Assembly (NCBI GenBank): GCA_003833135.1 | Contig: QZLH01000016.1 | Span: 8,388-70,345 of the forward strand | Source: Oehlia diaphana | Taxonomy: Eukaryota; Glomeromycota; Glomeromycetes; Glomerales; Glomeraceae | Reading direction: 5' to 3' | DNA length: 61,958 nucleotides | In this document: positions 34,401-45,230 of the stretch, one piece after another | Position numbering within the stretch: the stretch's first letter is position 1 | Layout: each line of letters opens with the position of its first letter | Program-made: the position numbers and the translations under genes | Notes under the pieces: model-generated | What the model was told of the DNA's origin: nothing | Database searches by the model: none | Seen by the model: the letters and a program-made list of their open reading frames with translations, nothing else

Positions 34401-35440
34401 TACCCACAAGATAAAAAAGAAAAAAATACGTCAAACAATAATTATTGCTATACTAAAACACCTTGATCCCAACTTCAATAAGGAATTTGACGTTTCCTTC
34501 CACACCACATGACCAAAAAATAAATAGATCACTATTCCAAGCTAAGACATAAAAACTACATACATGACATACCTCAATTATACGCTATCCACTAATTAGT
34601 ACAACCTTCACCATCTCCTTCAGCGGCAAATACACCAAATAATAGTCCTCGCCGCACACCAAACACTCTTGGTTTCAACTTCGTCAATAAAGAATTTAAC
34701 GTCCCCTCCGTCAAAGAAATAAATAGATCACATCATATTATATATTTATCCATATAGACAATATCTATCAACTCATATTTTCCCATCTACTTTAACAACA
34801 TAAGATAAAGGAAAAAATACACCAAATAATATTCTTCATCACACTTCAGACAACTTGATCTCAACTTCATATGAATTTAACGTTCCTTCCAGCACTAATA
34901 CTACAGCTCCTTAACTACAAATACATCAAATAATAATACTTGTTGCGCAATAAACATTTTTTATCTCAATTTCATCAATAAGGAAATAAATAGAACGATT
35001 CTACTATATACTATCCATCAACTCATATTTTTTTCATCTTCCCTAACTATAGAAGACAAAAAAAAGAAAAAATACATCGAATAATATTCGATGTTACACA
35101 TCACTACTGATCTCGTTCCTTCCACATTATATAATCAGGGAATAGATAGAACATACTCTATTAAATGCTACCCATCAACTCGTGCACCCTCCAATCTCTT
35201 TTAATTACAAACACATCAAATAATAATACTCGTCCTACACTAAACACTTAGAAAATTTGACATTCCTTCCAAACTAAGACATAAATACTACACTCTATTA
35301 TACGCTACCTATCAACACATATTTTCACATATTCCCTAGCTGCACGAGATAAGAAAGAAAAAATAAATTAAACTATTTTCCTCGTTACACGCAAAACACT
35401 CTTGATCTTCATTAAGAAATTACACCTCCTTTACTATAAC
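34401..35440. repeat. Satellite-like mosaic tandem repeat, ~7 copies
   Basis: A ~1-kb array recognised by recurring blocks: AAATACACCAAATAATA (about 34421, 34629, 34816, 34920, 35071, 35211 and 35361), CTTGATCTCAACTTCATCAA, GACGTTCCTTCCACAC and ACGCTATCCATCAACTCATA. Spacings vary (about 100-210 bp) because full and shortened units alternate. The plus strand is poor in G. No coding is evident. Confidence 0.75.
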
Positions 35441-36530
35441 CATGCAGGCGCAGTAGAACGAAATCCTTGTCACTATATTTCCGTAAGATATTGCATCACC
35501 AGCTTTACAAAAGATCCTATAGTTGCAAATTTTTCAAAAATAACTTTGGCAACAAGTTTAAGACGATTAATTCATAATTAGCTTCACTATGAGATCGTTT
35601 CACATTTGTTAATTTGAATTTGTAAATTCTCTCTTATAATTCTTGATCTGACTAGTTCATTTGAGGTATCCTGAACTTCACCTTACGGCAATAGAGCCCA
35701 ACGTTTGAGTTTTTGAACGTTGATATCATTACAGATGCAAACGACGGTTACTTGTTTCCTTGGTCAATTGAATTAGTTTAGCGATACCATGATCACCAGC
35801 AAGTATACCATCGATTTAATCCCTTAAAATGTGGTTTTTTATAGACCCATTTGTACTTGAAGCTTTATTGGTTGAAAAAATCAGTAATCGACTTATTTTT
35901 TAGTGATATTTTGTTAAAAGACAAAATTTTTCGTTCTGAGTACCAACTAGCATTAAACTTAATTTGTATAGTGATGTTTTACTAATCCCGGATGAAGCTA
36001 TTAAATTTGAACCATTATCTAAATCTTTCAAGAGATTTTGATTGCCACTTAATCTCCGAGATCTTTGCGATATGTTCTGCCAATAATTACGCGGTTTATA
36101 TGAGGCAGGTGAAACGACTGCAGTAATTGTATCTTAATAGGAGCTTTGGATTTAGAGGCTTTGGATTTTTGAGTCTTGAGAGAAATTTTAACAAGTTCTA
36201 ACCAAGTTTTTCGCAATTGCTGATTTTGATTTGAACAAAAGCGCCAACTACGAAATTATAGTATTTAAAAAAATTACATAAAATTTCTTTTATTTACTAG
36301 GCTGTGTAGTTATCTTAAAGGTGAAAGGTATGTCCATTATGGAGAACGAAAGTACATGGACACTCATCATATTGTGTATTTGTGTAATGAGATTTGCCGA
36401 TCATCATGACCATAACACATGATTATGCTTTCACTATGTAGGTAGCATTTTTCTAACCTTTAGTGTTTTTTAATGAATTTCTTTTACGCTTTGATTTAGC
36501 AAAATAGTTCTCTGATTTCTTTTTGCTATA
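35441..36530. other. Intergenic region with a possible minus-strand gene scrap
   Basis: On the minus strand, about 36130-35890 stays open with gene-like composition (for example SGISKTSLYKLSLMLVG) and then hits stops. I do not recognise it. It could be the relic of a captured or transposon gene. Confidence 0.3.
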
Positions 36531-37790
36531 TTGTACCGACAACTTCTACATTCACAAGTTCCAATAATATATATCTTTGACGTTATCTCTATTTTGATAG
36601 TAGCTCCCTATGTTCGAAAACTTGTTCAAGGTGCACGCCCAAAATACCAACGGCTCGAAACTGAATTAATAGAATGGTTTAGAGATTCATGGAGGCAATT
36701 GATAACAATTTCGCGTTATATAATTCAGACAAAAGCACGCTCTTTAGCCAAAAAACCCGGTATATCAAAAGTTTGCACAGAAATGGGTTGATGGTTTTAT
36801 GTCCCGTCATAATTTAGTCAATAGAAGAAAAATAACAATTGCTCAGCGACTTCCAGATGGTTATATTGAGCAACAAATCAATTTTTATCTTACGTCCTTT
36901 TTTTCGTAGAAGAGAGCATCAATATCCATTATCTTTAATTGCAAATATGGATGAAACACCTATAGCATTTAATTTACCAAGCAACACAACAGTTGAACAT
37001 CGTGGTACAATATCTGTTGCTATTTTATCTACTGGGCATGAACGCGCAAATTTTACTGTTGTTTAGCTTGTATAGCTAATGATGAAAAATTGCCTCCAGT
37101 AATTATTTTCAACCTTGTAAATGTTCCGCGAGAGGATTTCCTGATGGAGTAATTGTTCGTGATAATCTCAATGATTGGATGAATGAAGACGAGATGACTT
37201 GGTGGATAGAAATATTTAGACACAACGTGCAAAACAAGGAAGCAACCCAAGATCTCTTTTGGTGTTAAATTCTTCACAAAACTGATGCTATAAAGCGTCG
37301 ATTTCATAGAAAAAATACTGATTTGGCTGTTATTCCAACTTCTCGTTTACAACCACTTGATGTATCATTAGATAAACCTTTTAAAGATGAGGTAAATTTC
37401 ATTCATCAAATTTTTTCTGCTATGTAATATAAAATTAATATTATTTTAATAAAATTAGATGCGACATCTTTATGATCACTGGATGAATGAAGCTATTAAA
37501 GAATATACCCATCTAGGAAAATTAAAAGACCATCATATTCACTTATAGCAAATTGGGTAAAAGAAAGTTGAGATGCAATTGATTATGCGTTCATTTAAAT
37601 ATTGTGGGTTTCAAATGCGATAGATGGGACGGAATATAATTTAATATTTAATTTTAATAAAGTACAAAAAAAATAAATAATAAAGGGAGAGGAATTGAAG
37701 CAGATGATGAAAGTCATGAAGAAAAGTAGCGATAGTGATTATGAACCAGGTGATAACAAATCGGATGATAGTGATGTGAATCAGATGATG
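36531..37790 (+). pseudogene. pogo/Tigger-like DDE transposase relic
   Basis: A decayed transposase of the Tc1-mariner/pogo group. An N-terminal CENP-B-type DNA-binding part (ARPKYQRLETELIEWFRD, ISRYIIQTKARSLAK) runs to 36791. After a frameshift, NMDETPIAFNLPSNTT (36947-) holds the first catalytic Asp. FTVV, LPPVIIFKLVNVP and WMNEDEMTWW follow in another frame. The second catalytic position reads SLLVLNSS, with Asn where Asp is expected, and is followed by a stop and frameshift near 37265. TSRLQPLDVSLDKPFKDE (~37347) carries the third Asp. A DSDYEPG acidic tail ends it near 37785. It cannot encode an active enzyme. No terminal repeats were identified. Confidence 0.75.
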
Positions 37791-38629
37791 ACTATTATAA
37801 CAAAAAATGAAGAACGTAATGTCGTAATGTGCCTCAAATTGGAATTAGTAATGCCAGTATATCAAAATCACATTTATGGTAAATTTTATTTGTATTTTGT
37901 ATTTATAATTTTGTTATAGTGAATATGTTACAAGACTAATAATAAATAAATGCTAAATATTAGATTATACTATCATATCGAAGAAAAATTATTGATCGTT
38001 TGATCATATGAAATTTGTCACAAAATAAAATGTCGAGTCTTATACAAAATACCCATGAAAAAAATTAAATTATACTCGGGTCTTAAGAAATTCGATATAG
38101 TGGAATCATCCGTTCCATTAGTAAAATTTGTCAAAAATCCGTTATATCGAGAAATCCGGGTAAATTAATTATAGATTATGATAATCCCAATTCCGATATA
38201 TCAAGACTTACTGTAACTTCGTTCATTTTGAGAAATAAAAATAAAAAATAAAAAATAATATTTTTTTTTATATTTTAATGATATGTATATATGTGCTTAT
38301 AAAAAGTTACAAAGAAACTATATAGTAGAATGAGAGTAACCAAAAAAACTGATAGCCAAGCCGCGGGGATGCTATAAAAGCACAGCCGAGGTAAAAGAAA
38401 AAGGAACCGAGAAATAAAACAATTAATTAGCTATATTGGTAGGATTCTAAGTAAATAAAAACAAATCATAAAAAAAAACTATTAAACTCTATATCTTGAG
38501 ACTATCACTATGGGATTCTCAATTGCCTGAATGTAAAAAATTACTAGACGTCCATCGATGTGGGCATTTAAGCCCAAGCGTCTATCTGATCTATCGTACG
38601 GGATAGAAAGAGGATGGTTACGACGAGAT
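37791..38629. other. AT-rich intergenic region
   Basis: A patch at about 38355-38410 (CAAGCCGCGGGGATGCTATA) is GC-richer and may be a transposon edge. No gene is supported. Confidence 0.4.
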
Positions 38630-39330
38630 TAGAGATTGGTTGTTGTTGATTCTGGAGGTTTCTTTATGATAGTGTTTAAAAAATTGGTGGTGGCGCTTCT
38701 TTTTTTTCTCTATGATTCCTTGTGTTGTTTCCCATTGTTTAAAGTTGCAGCACGTCCCGTCCAAATAACGGAGTTTAGTTCTTGCATGAACGGGATAATA
38801 AATTCTTTGAAGGCCGTGTCACGGACTTTTTGTTTGCCGGTGTAGTTGTAAAATAAGGTCGTAAGATCGGCAGGCATGGTGTGATCAATAGATAGAGCAT
38901 TAGTATTTGCATGGTTGAATGTTCTTGAAGTAAGTTTCGATCCTATGTTGTAAGTCAAAGATTAAACCGGCAGCGTGTTTGTTGATAATGCTAAGTAGGA
39001 TGGGTTTGAATTTCTGTAAAGTGGAATTGATTTTATTAAAGTGAGTGGTGTTATAGTCCACACATAATATAGGACCGCTGGGATAAAGTTTAGGATAATT
39101 GCGTAGGACAATTACGTGCGTTGGAGAATATCCGCCGTAGAGTATGAAACGATCTTTAAAAAAAATCTTGGCTTATTGAACTGGACTGGGTAAATGAATC
39201 TCAATTTCTTAATGCGAGTATCATGAGCGCGAGATAATTTTTCGTTTGTGGGTACGTCATAAAGATTATGGTTGAACCATAATTTGGTGCGTTCCACCGT
39301 TTTGAGGGCCGAATTGTTGACCAAAGAATT
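38630..39330 (-). pseudogene. Minus-strand broken ORF, possible retroelement relic
   Basis: One gene-like sequence is spread over shifting frames: a 70-aa ORF (39324-39112: ERTKLWFNHNLYDVPTNEK, HDTRIKKLRFIYPVQF), an overlapping open frame through about 38895 (YPSGPILCVDYNTTHFNK, KHAAGLIFDLQHRIETYF), then an 82-aa frame (38958-38710: MPADLTTLFYNYTGKQKV, NSVIWTGRAATL). It is GC-richer than its surroundings and clearly once coded for protein. I do not recognise the family; a retroelement or other repeated gene is plausible. Confidence 0.45.
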
Positions 39331-39436
39331 GAATGGCGTGCTTGGATAGGAATGTTACTCTATTTTCGTATATTTTGGTCAATAACATAAATGAAAAAAT
39401 TTCGGGGAAAGCCCCTTTTTATGTAGAATTATGTAT

Positions 39437-39451
39437 CACGTGTATCACGTG
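39437..39451 (+). promoter_or_regulatory. Tandem CACGTG sites
   Basis: Two CACGTG cores, at 39437-39442 and 39446-39451 (TATCACGTGTATCACGTGAT), lie about 150 bases before the first strong 5' splice-like site of the mini-exon array (39598) and ahead of a pyrimidine-rich stretch (39483-39560). If the array is transcribed on the plus strand, this is the likely promoter. The position matches CACGTGAT sites upstream of other genes here. Confidence 0.5.
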
Positions 39452-39559
39452 ATATATCCGCAGTTCGAATGTTCTTTAAACGTCACTCCTCCTCCTTTCC
39501 TTACCCTTTCCCTTTACTTTTACATTTCCCTTTTATTTTCTTTCTCTTTTCCCGCTTCT

Positions 39560-41560
39560 CTCGCACTTTTTGTTAAAAAAATCTTAGTTATCTCTCGGTA
39601 AGTTTGTCTTTTTATTAATTGTTTTATTTAACAAACGATTTTTAATAGTTGTTTCTTTTGCTTTTTTTTAGACGACTTGATTCTTCGGCTATTTTGACGC
39701 GTGGAAATAAGGTGGGAATTTTGTTATTCATTTTTTATTTTTTTTTGTTTTAACGAAAGTTGCTAACAGTTCGTTTAATTTCTTTTATCTCTTTGGATAT
39801 GTATGATAGATTTCTGTTTTTTCTTTTATTTTATTTAACGAACTTTATTAGTAGTTCGTTTTTTCTTCTTTAGGGCTTGTCAATTCTCTTTGGAAATGGA
39901 AGTGTGTCCATCTCTTGTGGAAATAGAGGTAGGTTTTGGTTTTTTTAATAGTTTAATAGTTTATTGTTTTTTTGTCGCCTTTGGTACTAAATTTTCTTTT
40001 TTTTTAGACCTTGTCTATGTTCACCCTTCGGACGCGTTGGATTCGGTGAGAAATCACGACATTATTTATTTAATATGTTTTCCTATATTTCTTTAACGAA
40101 ACCGTTTTTAATATTTCGGGGTTCCCTTTTTTAGGCGACCGGATCTTTGAAAAATGTTGATTTCGGTAAGTATCGGAACTTTTCTTTGAATTTATTCCTT
40201 TAATGAAACATTTTATTAACCTTTCAATATTCTCTTTTTTTAGGGTGACTGAGTCTTTGGACACGTTGAGTTCTTTATACTAGGTAAACGAAATACAGCA
40301 AATTGCCCGAATCTTTGAAAATAACTGGTCTGGTTAGACCAAATATATTTGATATATACGAATAAGAATTCTTTTAGAAAAGAACTATTATTTGAGTTAA
40401 CTGAATTTTTTTTTAATTTATATTTTTAATGAATGAAACGTTTTACTATTTTCCAGTCCCTGGGCGCGTATTGTTTCGGTAAGGGATTCCGAAATATATT
40501 TTTATTAATTTAATTCTTTTAGCGAACGTCTTGTTAACGTTTCGATTTTCTCTCTTTTTATAAGCAGTCAAGTCCTTGGACGCACAGAATTTCGGTAGGG
40601 ATTCTTTCTTTAACGAAACGCGAAATTTTATTTTTGGTAAGTTTTTTCTTTGTTTTAGTTTATTTATTATAACGAAACGTATTATATTCTAAATTTTATT
40701 CTTTTTTTTTATAGGCCTGGATGTATGGATTTTGGTAAAATTCGGAAATTTCTTTTTTTAGACGGTGGGAAAATGAACATGTTTTTTAATCTTTTTATTT
40801 AACGTTAACGAAATGTTTCTAACATTTCGTTCTTTTCCTTTTTTTAGACGAGTATGGACGCGTGAATTTGGAGATTTTCTTAGTAAGAAATCGGAAGATG
40901 TTCATTTTTTTTTTTAATTTTGTTAATTTTAACTAATCTAACATTTCGTCTTTTCATTTTTAGTCGGATCTTAGATGTGGAAATTCGGAAAATTTTCTTT
41001 TTTTTTTGAACCGTAAAATTCGCATTAACTTAGTGAGATTACTACTCGCATTTTAAATTTTTCCTCTCTTTTTTAGACGGATTGTTCTTCAGATATTTGT
41101 TGCATGGGAATTCGGTAGATTTTCTTTTCTTTGAACTACTTTTCTAAATAAATTCTTACTAACGTTTCGTTTTGCTTTTCTAGTCGTGTATAGACGCGTG
41201 GAATTTAGTTTCGATCTTTGAGGAAGACTTTCATTGGATTGTTTCTTTTTTTAGGCAGCCAGCTCTTCAGGTCTCTCTGGATCTCTTTGAACGTGTTGGT
41301 TTTCGGATCTTTAGTTTATATTAACGAATAGTTACTAATGCTTCATTCTTTTTTCTAGAGAAAGTTTTTCTTTAATAGTATTGGCGTCTATATCAAAAAA
41401 AAAGACGAGGAATGGTGGAGAAATGAACGCTTATGGGAATGCAAAGTGACTGCACGAAGAAAGAAAAGAGAGAATAAACATGGTTGCAAGGAAAGAGAAG
41501 AGTATTTAAATGAGGATATAGGAAATGTAATTAAAGTTACAAATGTATTTTTATACAATT
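39560..41560 (+). repeat. Array of ~14 mini-exon-like units with splice-like signals
   Basis: Units every ~80-190 bp consist of a pyrimidine tract plus AG, a 20-55 nt block, and usually GTAAG/GTAGG/GTGAG. Candidate blocks are 39672-39711, 39874-39928, 40008-40045, 40135-40165, 40244-40283, 40457-40478, 40565-40594, 40715-40734, 40848-40882, 40964-40987, 41077-41114, 41184-41208, 41255-41305 and a longer last block from 41359. The block consensus resembles ACG...CTTTGGACGCGTGGAATTTCG. Many spacers contain AACGAAACGTT and its reverse around a branch-like CTAAC 25-35 nt before the AG; at 40807-40831 the arms are a perfect 11-bp pair. Block lengths are not multiples of three, so the product may be non-coding or the array decayed. 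The last block has an open charged frame (DEEWWRNERLWECKVTARRK). Confidence 0.6.
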
Positions 41561-42222
41561 TATTTTTATTATTAAATTTTACAATAATTTGTTACAATTT
41601 ATATTAAATATATATGTTAAAATTTTTTAAATGTATTTTAAAATTGATATTACAGTACATTATATTCAAACCATGTTAAGATGCTCGTTATTGGTCTTGT
41701 AGGGACATCGTACAATAGTTATTGTAATATTAATTTATTAAGTTGTTAGCAAAAGAAAGTTGCTGTGCCAATTCTGTTGATCGATTATCAACTAAACCAA
41801 TTATTTATAAGGTTTATCATAAAAACCATAATATCCGTGAAACCTTAAATCCGGCTTTATAATTTGAGCGGCAGTATTCCATAAAGACAATCAGATATTA
41901 AAAATAAATGTTTATAAATTAAAAACTGTTTTTATATATTATCATATATATCATATATTGATTCTTCATGGAGTTGATTCCGAAAAAAATTTTTTGGATC
42001 ACGCGCTCAGTTCTCGAATCAAACTAAGTATGCAGCTATACACTAAAAAAATTGTGTTACATATGACATTTTTTTATTGGTTAACTGTTAAGCGGAAATT
42101 TACAAATTTCATAACAAATTTCTAAATTATATCATTCAAAAATTTTAATATCATAAAATTATATATATAGTGAATGATTTCAAGAAAAATATTTTAAACT
42201 TAAACTCTAACTTTCTCATTCG
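41561..42222. other. AT-rich intergenic region
   Basis: No gene, RNA or strong repeat seen. It includes the likely promoter of the membrane-protein gene. Confidence 0.4.
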
Positions 42223-43281
42223 ATGTTAAAAGAAATGGATTCTCTCATTTTTTCATTTTTATTTGGTTGCTCTTTCATCGTTAGTATTACTACTTATTTA
42301 TCTTAATTCAATAATTTCTTATTAAAAATTAATATAATTTTTGTCTTTAAACATTAGGTTTACATGCATAACTTCTTTATTTCTATATTTAATTGCCAAC
42401 ATGGTATATCCAACTTTTCATTATTTAAAATAACAATAAATTTAAGTGGAGCGGCCGGGTCGATCCTCTCTGTCTTTTTGGCATACGAGTTATCTTGCGA
42501 AAGAGTAAGTTACGTCAACGAAATTGTGGATTTTTTATATAGGCAATCTATTATTTTCTTTTTATTAAGGAGGTTAATTGGCGTCTCAAAATCAAATTTT
42601 GATAAAATCCTTTGTATTTCATTTCTTACGATTAGGACTTTACTTCAAGTAATTATTTTTATTATATATTATGATATTAATGTTAAATTTTAATTAATTG
42701 ATTCGTTCATAATTTTCAAATAGATTATACATATTGCATTATTCCGTCTTCATGTTGGGAATATATGCAAGTTCGAAGATAAAGCAAAAATCGTAAGATG
42801 GGGGTACATCGGTATTGATTTAATTATTGATATTTTCGTAACGATTAGGTTAATCCAAGTTTTAAAAAAAAGAATTCAAAATGCAACGGAATCAAATCAA
42901 ATGACCGAAAGACCAAAGAATAATATGTTTAACGCTGTAAATTACTGGAGTTATTTACAATTAGGATCAACCTTAACATTTAATATTTTAGCGGTAGTAG
43001 AAATAATTACTTGGTTAAAATATGGTAGTGTTCTAACAATCAGAATTTTCCAAACTCTTAATAATATTATTTTCTCTTATATGATAACTTACGATAAGGA
43101 AATTGTTAAGACGATTGCTGGAAAAGCTGCAAGGGCCAAGTATTTTAATTCCCTGGTAAAAAATTTACATAAAAATTCTGTCACAATCGAAAATATCAAG
43201 TTGGAAGATTTTGATAATAATTCAAGTAAAAGAAATATGGTTAGTCTTAGTATAGATAACGAAGAATTAACTGTAGTATAG
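42223..43281 (+). CDS. Multi-pass (probably seven-helix) membrane protein, three exons
   Basis: Exon 1 runs from the ATG (42223 or in-frame 42235) to 42279, exon 2 is 42358-42648 and exon 3 is 42724-43281. The introns are 78 nt (GTTAGT...TTAG) and 75 nt (GTAATT...ATAG); both fall between codons and keep the frame. From the second ATG the protein is 297 aa. Seven hydrophobic stretches are visible: LIFSFLFGCSFIVYMHNFF, INLSGAAGSILSVFLAYEL, RQSIIFFLLRRL, LCISFLTIRTLLQIIHIAL, YIGIDLIIDIFVTIRLI, LGSTLTFNILAVVEIITWL and LTIRIFQTLNNIIFSYMI. A ~60-residue charged cytosolic tail ends NEELTVV. This topology is receptor-like, but no family motif is recognised and a ligand cannot be given. Rhizophagus has many such membrane proteins. 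Confidence 0.7.
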
Positions 43282-43914
43282 AAATAATATATAATTTTAC
43301 TATTAAGTAAATTAGACAAATAAATAGTGTTAATCATTCATATCTCCGCGCTATTTATCCGGAACTGCGGCGGGATTACAAATAGTATTAACTATTCCTA
43401 TAAGCGGAAATTTTTAATAGTGATTTATAAACAAGGAAATTCCGTTCATCAAATAGCAAATAGAATGCTTAAATAATAATATTCTAATTTGATTATTGGT
43501 TGATAAAATTTTTTCATATGTTAATATATGCATGCATATGATGTATATCATTTGATGTCAAAAAGTGTATTTTGTTTTAAATTACGTTGAGATGACCAAA
43601 ATGTTAATAAATTTATTTTCTTAAAATGTAACATGAAAACGTGTGATATGTCTGCGCCTGTTATTCTGTTTATTATAGTTAAAATAATTTCGTTCCTAAT
43701 TCGGATTTTTTTATAATACTGACGAAAAAAATTTAGTTTCTTAACCATCCATTTGGGAGAACGTTGATTTTAATTTTTATTTTGGTTTTTTTTTAAAACT
43801 TTTAAAACTAAAAATTTTATTTTTTTCATGGTTTTTTTAAACCAATTTTTTTTAATTATTTTTTTTTTTTTTTGCTTTTAATTTTCTTTCCATATAGTAA
43901 TATTTTTTTTCTAT
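43282..43914. other. Intergenic region, increasingly T-rich
   Basis: No gene seen. The sequence becomes T-rich from about 43770 onward, leading into the exon-like unit and the gap. Confidence 0.45.
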
Positions 43915-44022
43915 TGGTTTTTTTCGTTCTTTCACCTTTTAGGTTTGGATATCGATTATAGACACTGCGGTGTTACGGTAAGGAACCTTTTTTTTCTGAT
44001 TTTTTTTTTTTTATAATTTACT

Positions 44023-44064
<42 letters not shown>

Positions 44065-44068
44065 CTTT

Positions 44069-44117
<49 letters not shown>

Positions 44118-44160
44118 TTGATATAAAAATTTGTTATGCATATTTTTAAAAAAAAAAGAC
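43915..44160 (+). repeat. Mini-exon-like unit and poly(T) left of the gap
   Basis: CACCTTTTAG (ending 43942) precedes a 35-nt block, GTTTGGATATCG...TGTTACG (43943-43977), and GTAAGG (43978). This is the same layout as the 39.6-41.4 kb array. Nearly pure poly(T) follows (43992-44114). Confidence 0.5.
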
Positions 44161-44560
44161 NNNNNNNNNNNNNNNNNNNNNNNNNNNNNNNNNNNNNNNN
44201 NNNNNNNNNNNNNNNNNNNNNNNNNNNNNNNNNNNNNNNNNNNNNNNNNNNNNNNNNNNNNNNNNNNNNNNNNNNNNNNNNNNNNNNNNNNNNNNNNNNN
44301 NNNNNNNNNNNNNNNNNNNNNNNNNNNNNNNNNNNNNNNNNNNNNNNNNNNNNNNNNNNNNNNNNNNNNNNNNNNNNNNNNNNNNNNNNNNNNNNNNNNN
44401 NNNNNNNNNNNNNNNNNNNNNNNNNNNNNNNNNNNNNNNNNNNNNNNNNNNNNNNNNNNNNNNNNNNNNNNNNNNNNNNNNNNNNNNNNNNNNNNNNNNN
44501 NNNNNNNNNNNNNNNNNNNNNNNNNNNNNNNNNNNNNNNNNNNNNNNNNNNNNNNNNNNN
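44161..44560. other. Assembly gap (400 N)
   Basis: Exactly 400 ambiguous bases, flanked on both sides by long poly(T). The length is probably a placeholder. The translated ORFs running through it are meaningless. Confidence 0.99.
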
Positions 44561-44585
44561 TTTTTTTTTTTTTTTTTTTTTTTTT

Positions 44586-44625
<40 letters not shown>

Positions 44626-44672
44626 TACTTTTGCCTTTTAGGTTTGGATCGGGCAAGTGCTGCAATATAATC
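44561..44672 (+). repeat. Poly(T) and mini-exon-like start right of the gap
   Basis: Poly(T) (44561-44624) leads to TTTTGCCTTTTAG and GTTTGGATCGGGCAAG (from 44642). CCTTTTAGGTTTGGAT is identical on both sides of the gap, which suggests that the missing sequence is more of the same T-rich repeat. Confidence 0.55.
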
Positions 44673-44789
44673 GAAATAAATATTTTTTTTTTATTTAAAT
44701 AAATATGTTTTATCAGTTATATGATTTTTTGAGTAGAATAAACATTATTTTTTAAAAATATCCCGCCAAAAAAAAAATAGTTCTTTTTA

Positions 44790-45230
44790 TTATTTATTGT
44801 TTATTATAATTAATACATTGGTATAATTTTATCAGCAAATCATGTGATTTACTGTAACGAACCAATTTTTTTTTTTTAATTTGGAAATGAAATATTACTA
44901 TATTACTGCACACCAACCAAAGTGTATAAGTAATTGATCTTTTTGATGGATCAGCATCCCAACATTCTTTCATTAAATTTTTATATTCTACAGGAGTTCC
45001 TAACACAATTTTTGGTCTAATACCATTAATAATATTTATTGCAAGATTATAATCATGTCCTGATGTCCATGATTAATAAATGGTAGTCGTTCAGATGAAA
45101 TTTCCCACATTACAATATTTAAAAGTATATTATCTTCCATTAATAACTTCTGGTGCTATGTAAGGAAGTTTTCCATATACACTTTTTGATATATTTCATA
45201 CAGATTTCCAAAAAAATAAAATTCTCATTC
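44790..45230 (-). pseudogene. Protein kinase C-lobe fragment, decayed
   Basis: A minus-strand scrap of the same kinase family as 17904-19264. In broken frames it shows YGKLPYIAPEVIN (activation-loop end, ~45165), then MWEISSE, then LGTPVEYKNLMKECWDADPSKRS (44995-44930), which matches the CWNTDPLKRP region of the other copy. The Gly-rich loop, Lys and HRD parts are absent. Upstream of the fragment (45240-45420) there is unrecognised broken coding-like sequence. Confidence 0.65.

Noticed and set aside
34401..35440. CRISPR-like array
   Set aside because: Repeats are long, imperfect and variably spaced, with no short identical repeat/unique spacer pattern, and the DNA is eukaryotic.
38636..38845. 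Plus-strand 69-aa ORF starting MVVVDSGG
   Set aside because: It lies opposite a better-supported minus-strand broken coding sequence.
43956..44141. Poly-Lys ORF on the minus strand
   Set aside because: Homopolymer artefact beside the assembly gap.
44131..44702. ORFs spanning the N gap
   Set aside because: The frames run through ambiguous bases and poly(T); they have no meaning.
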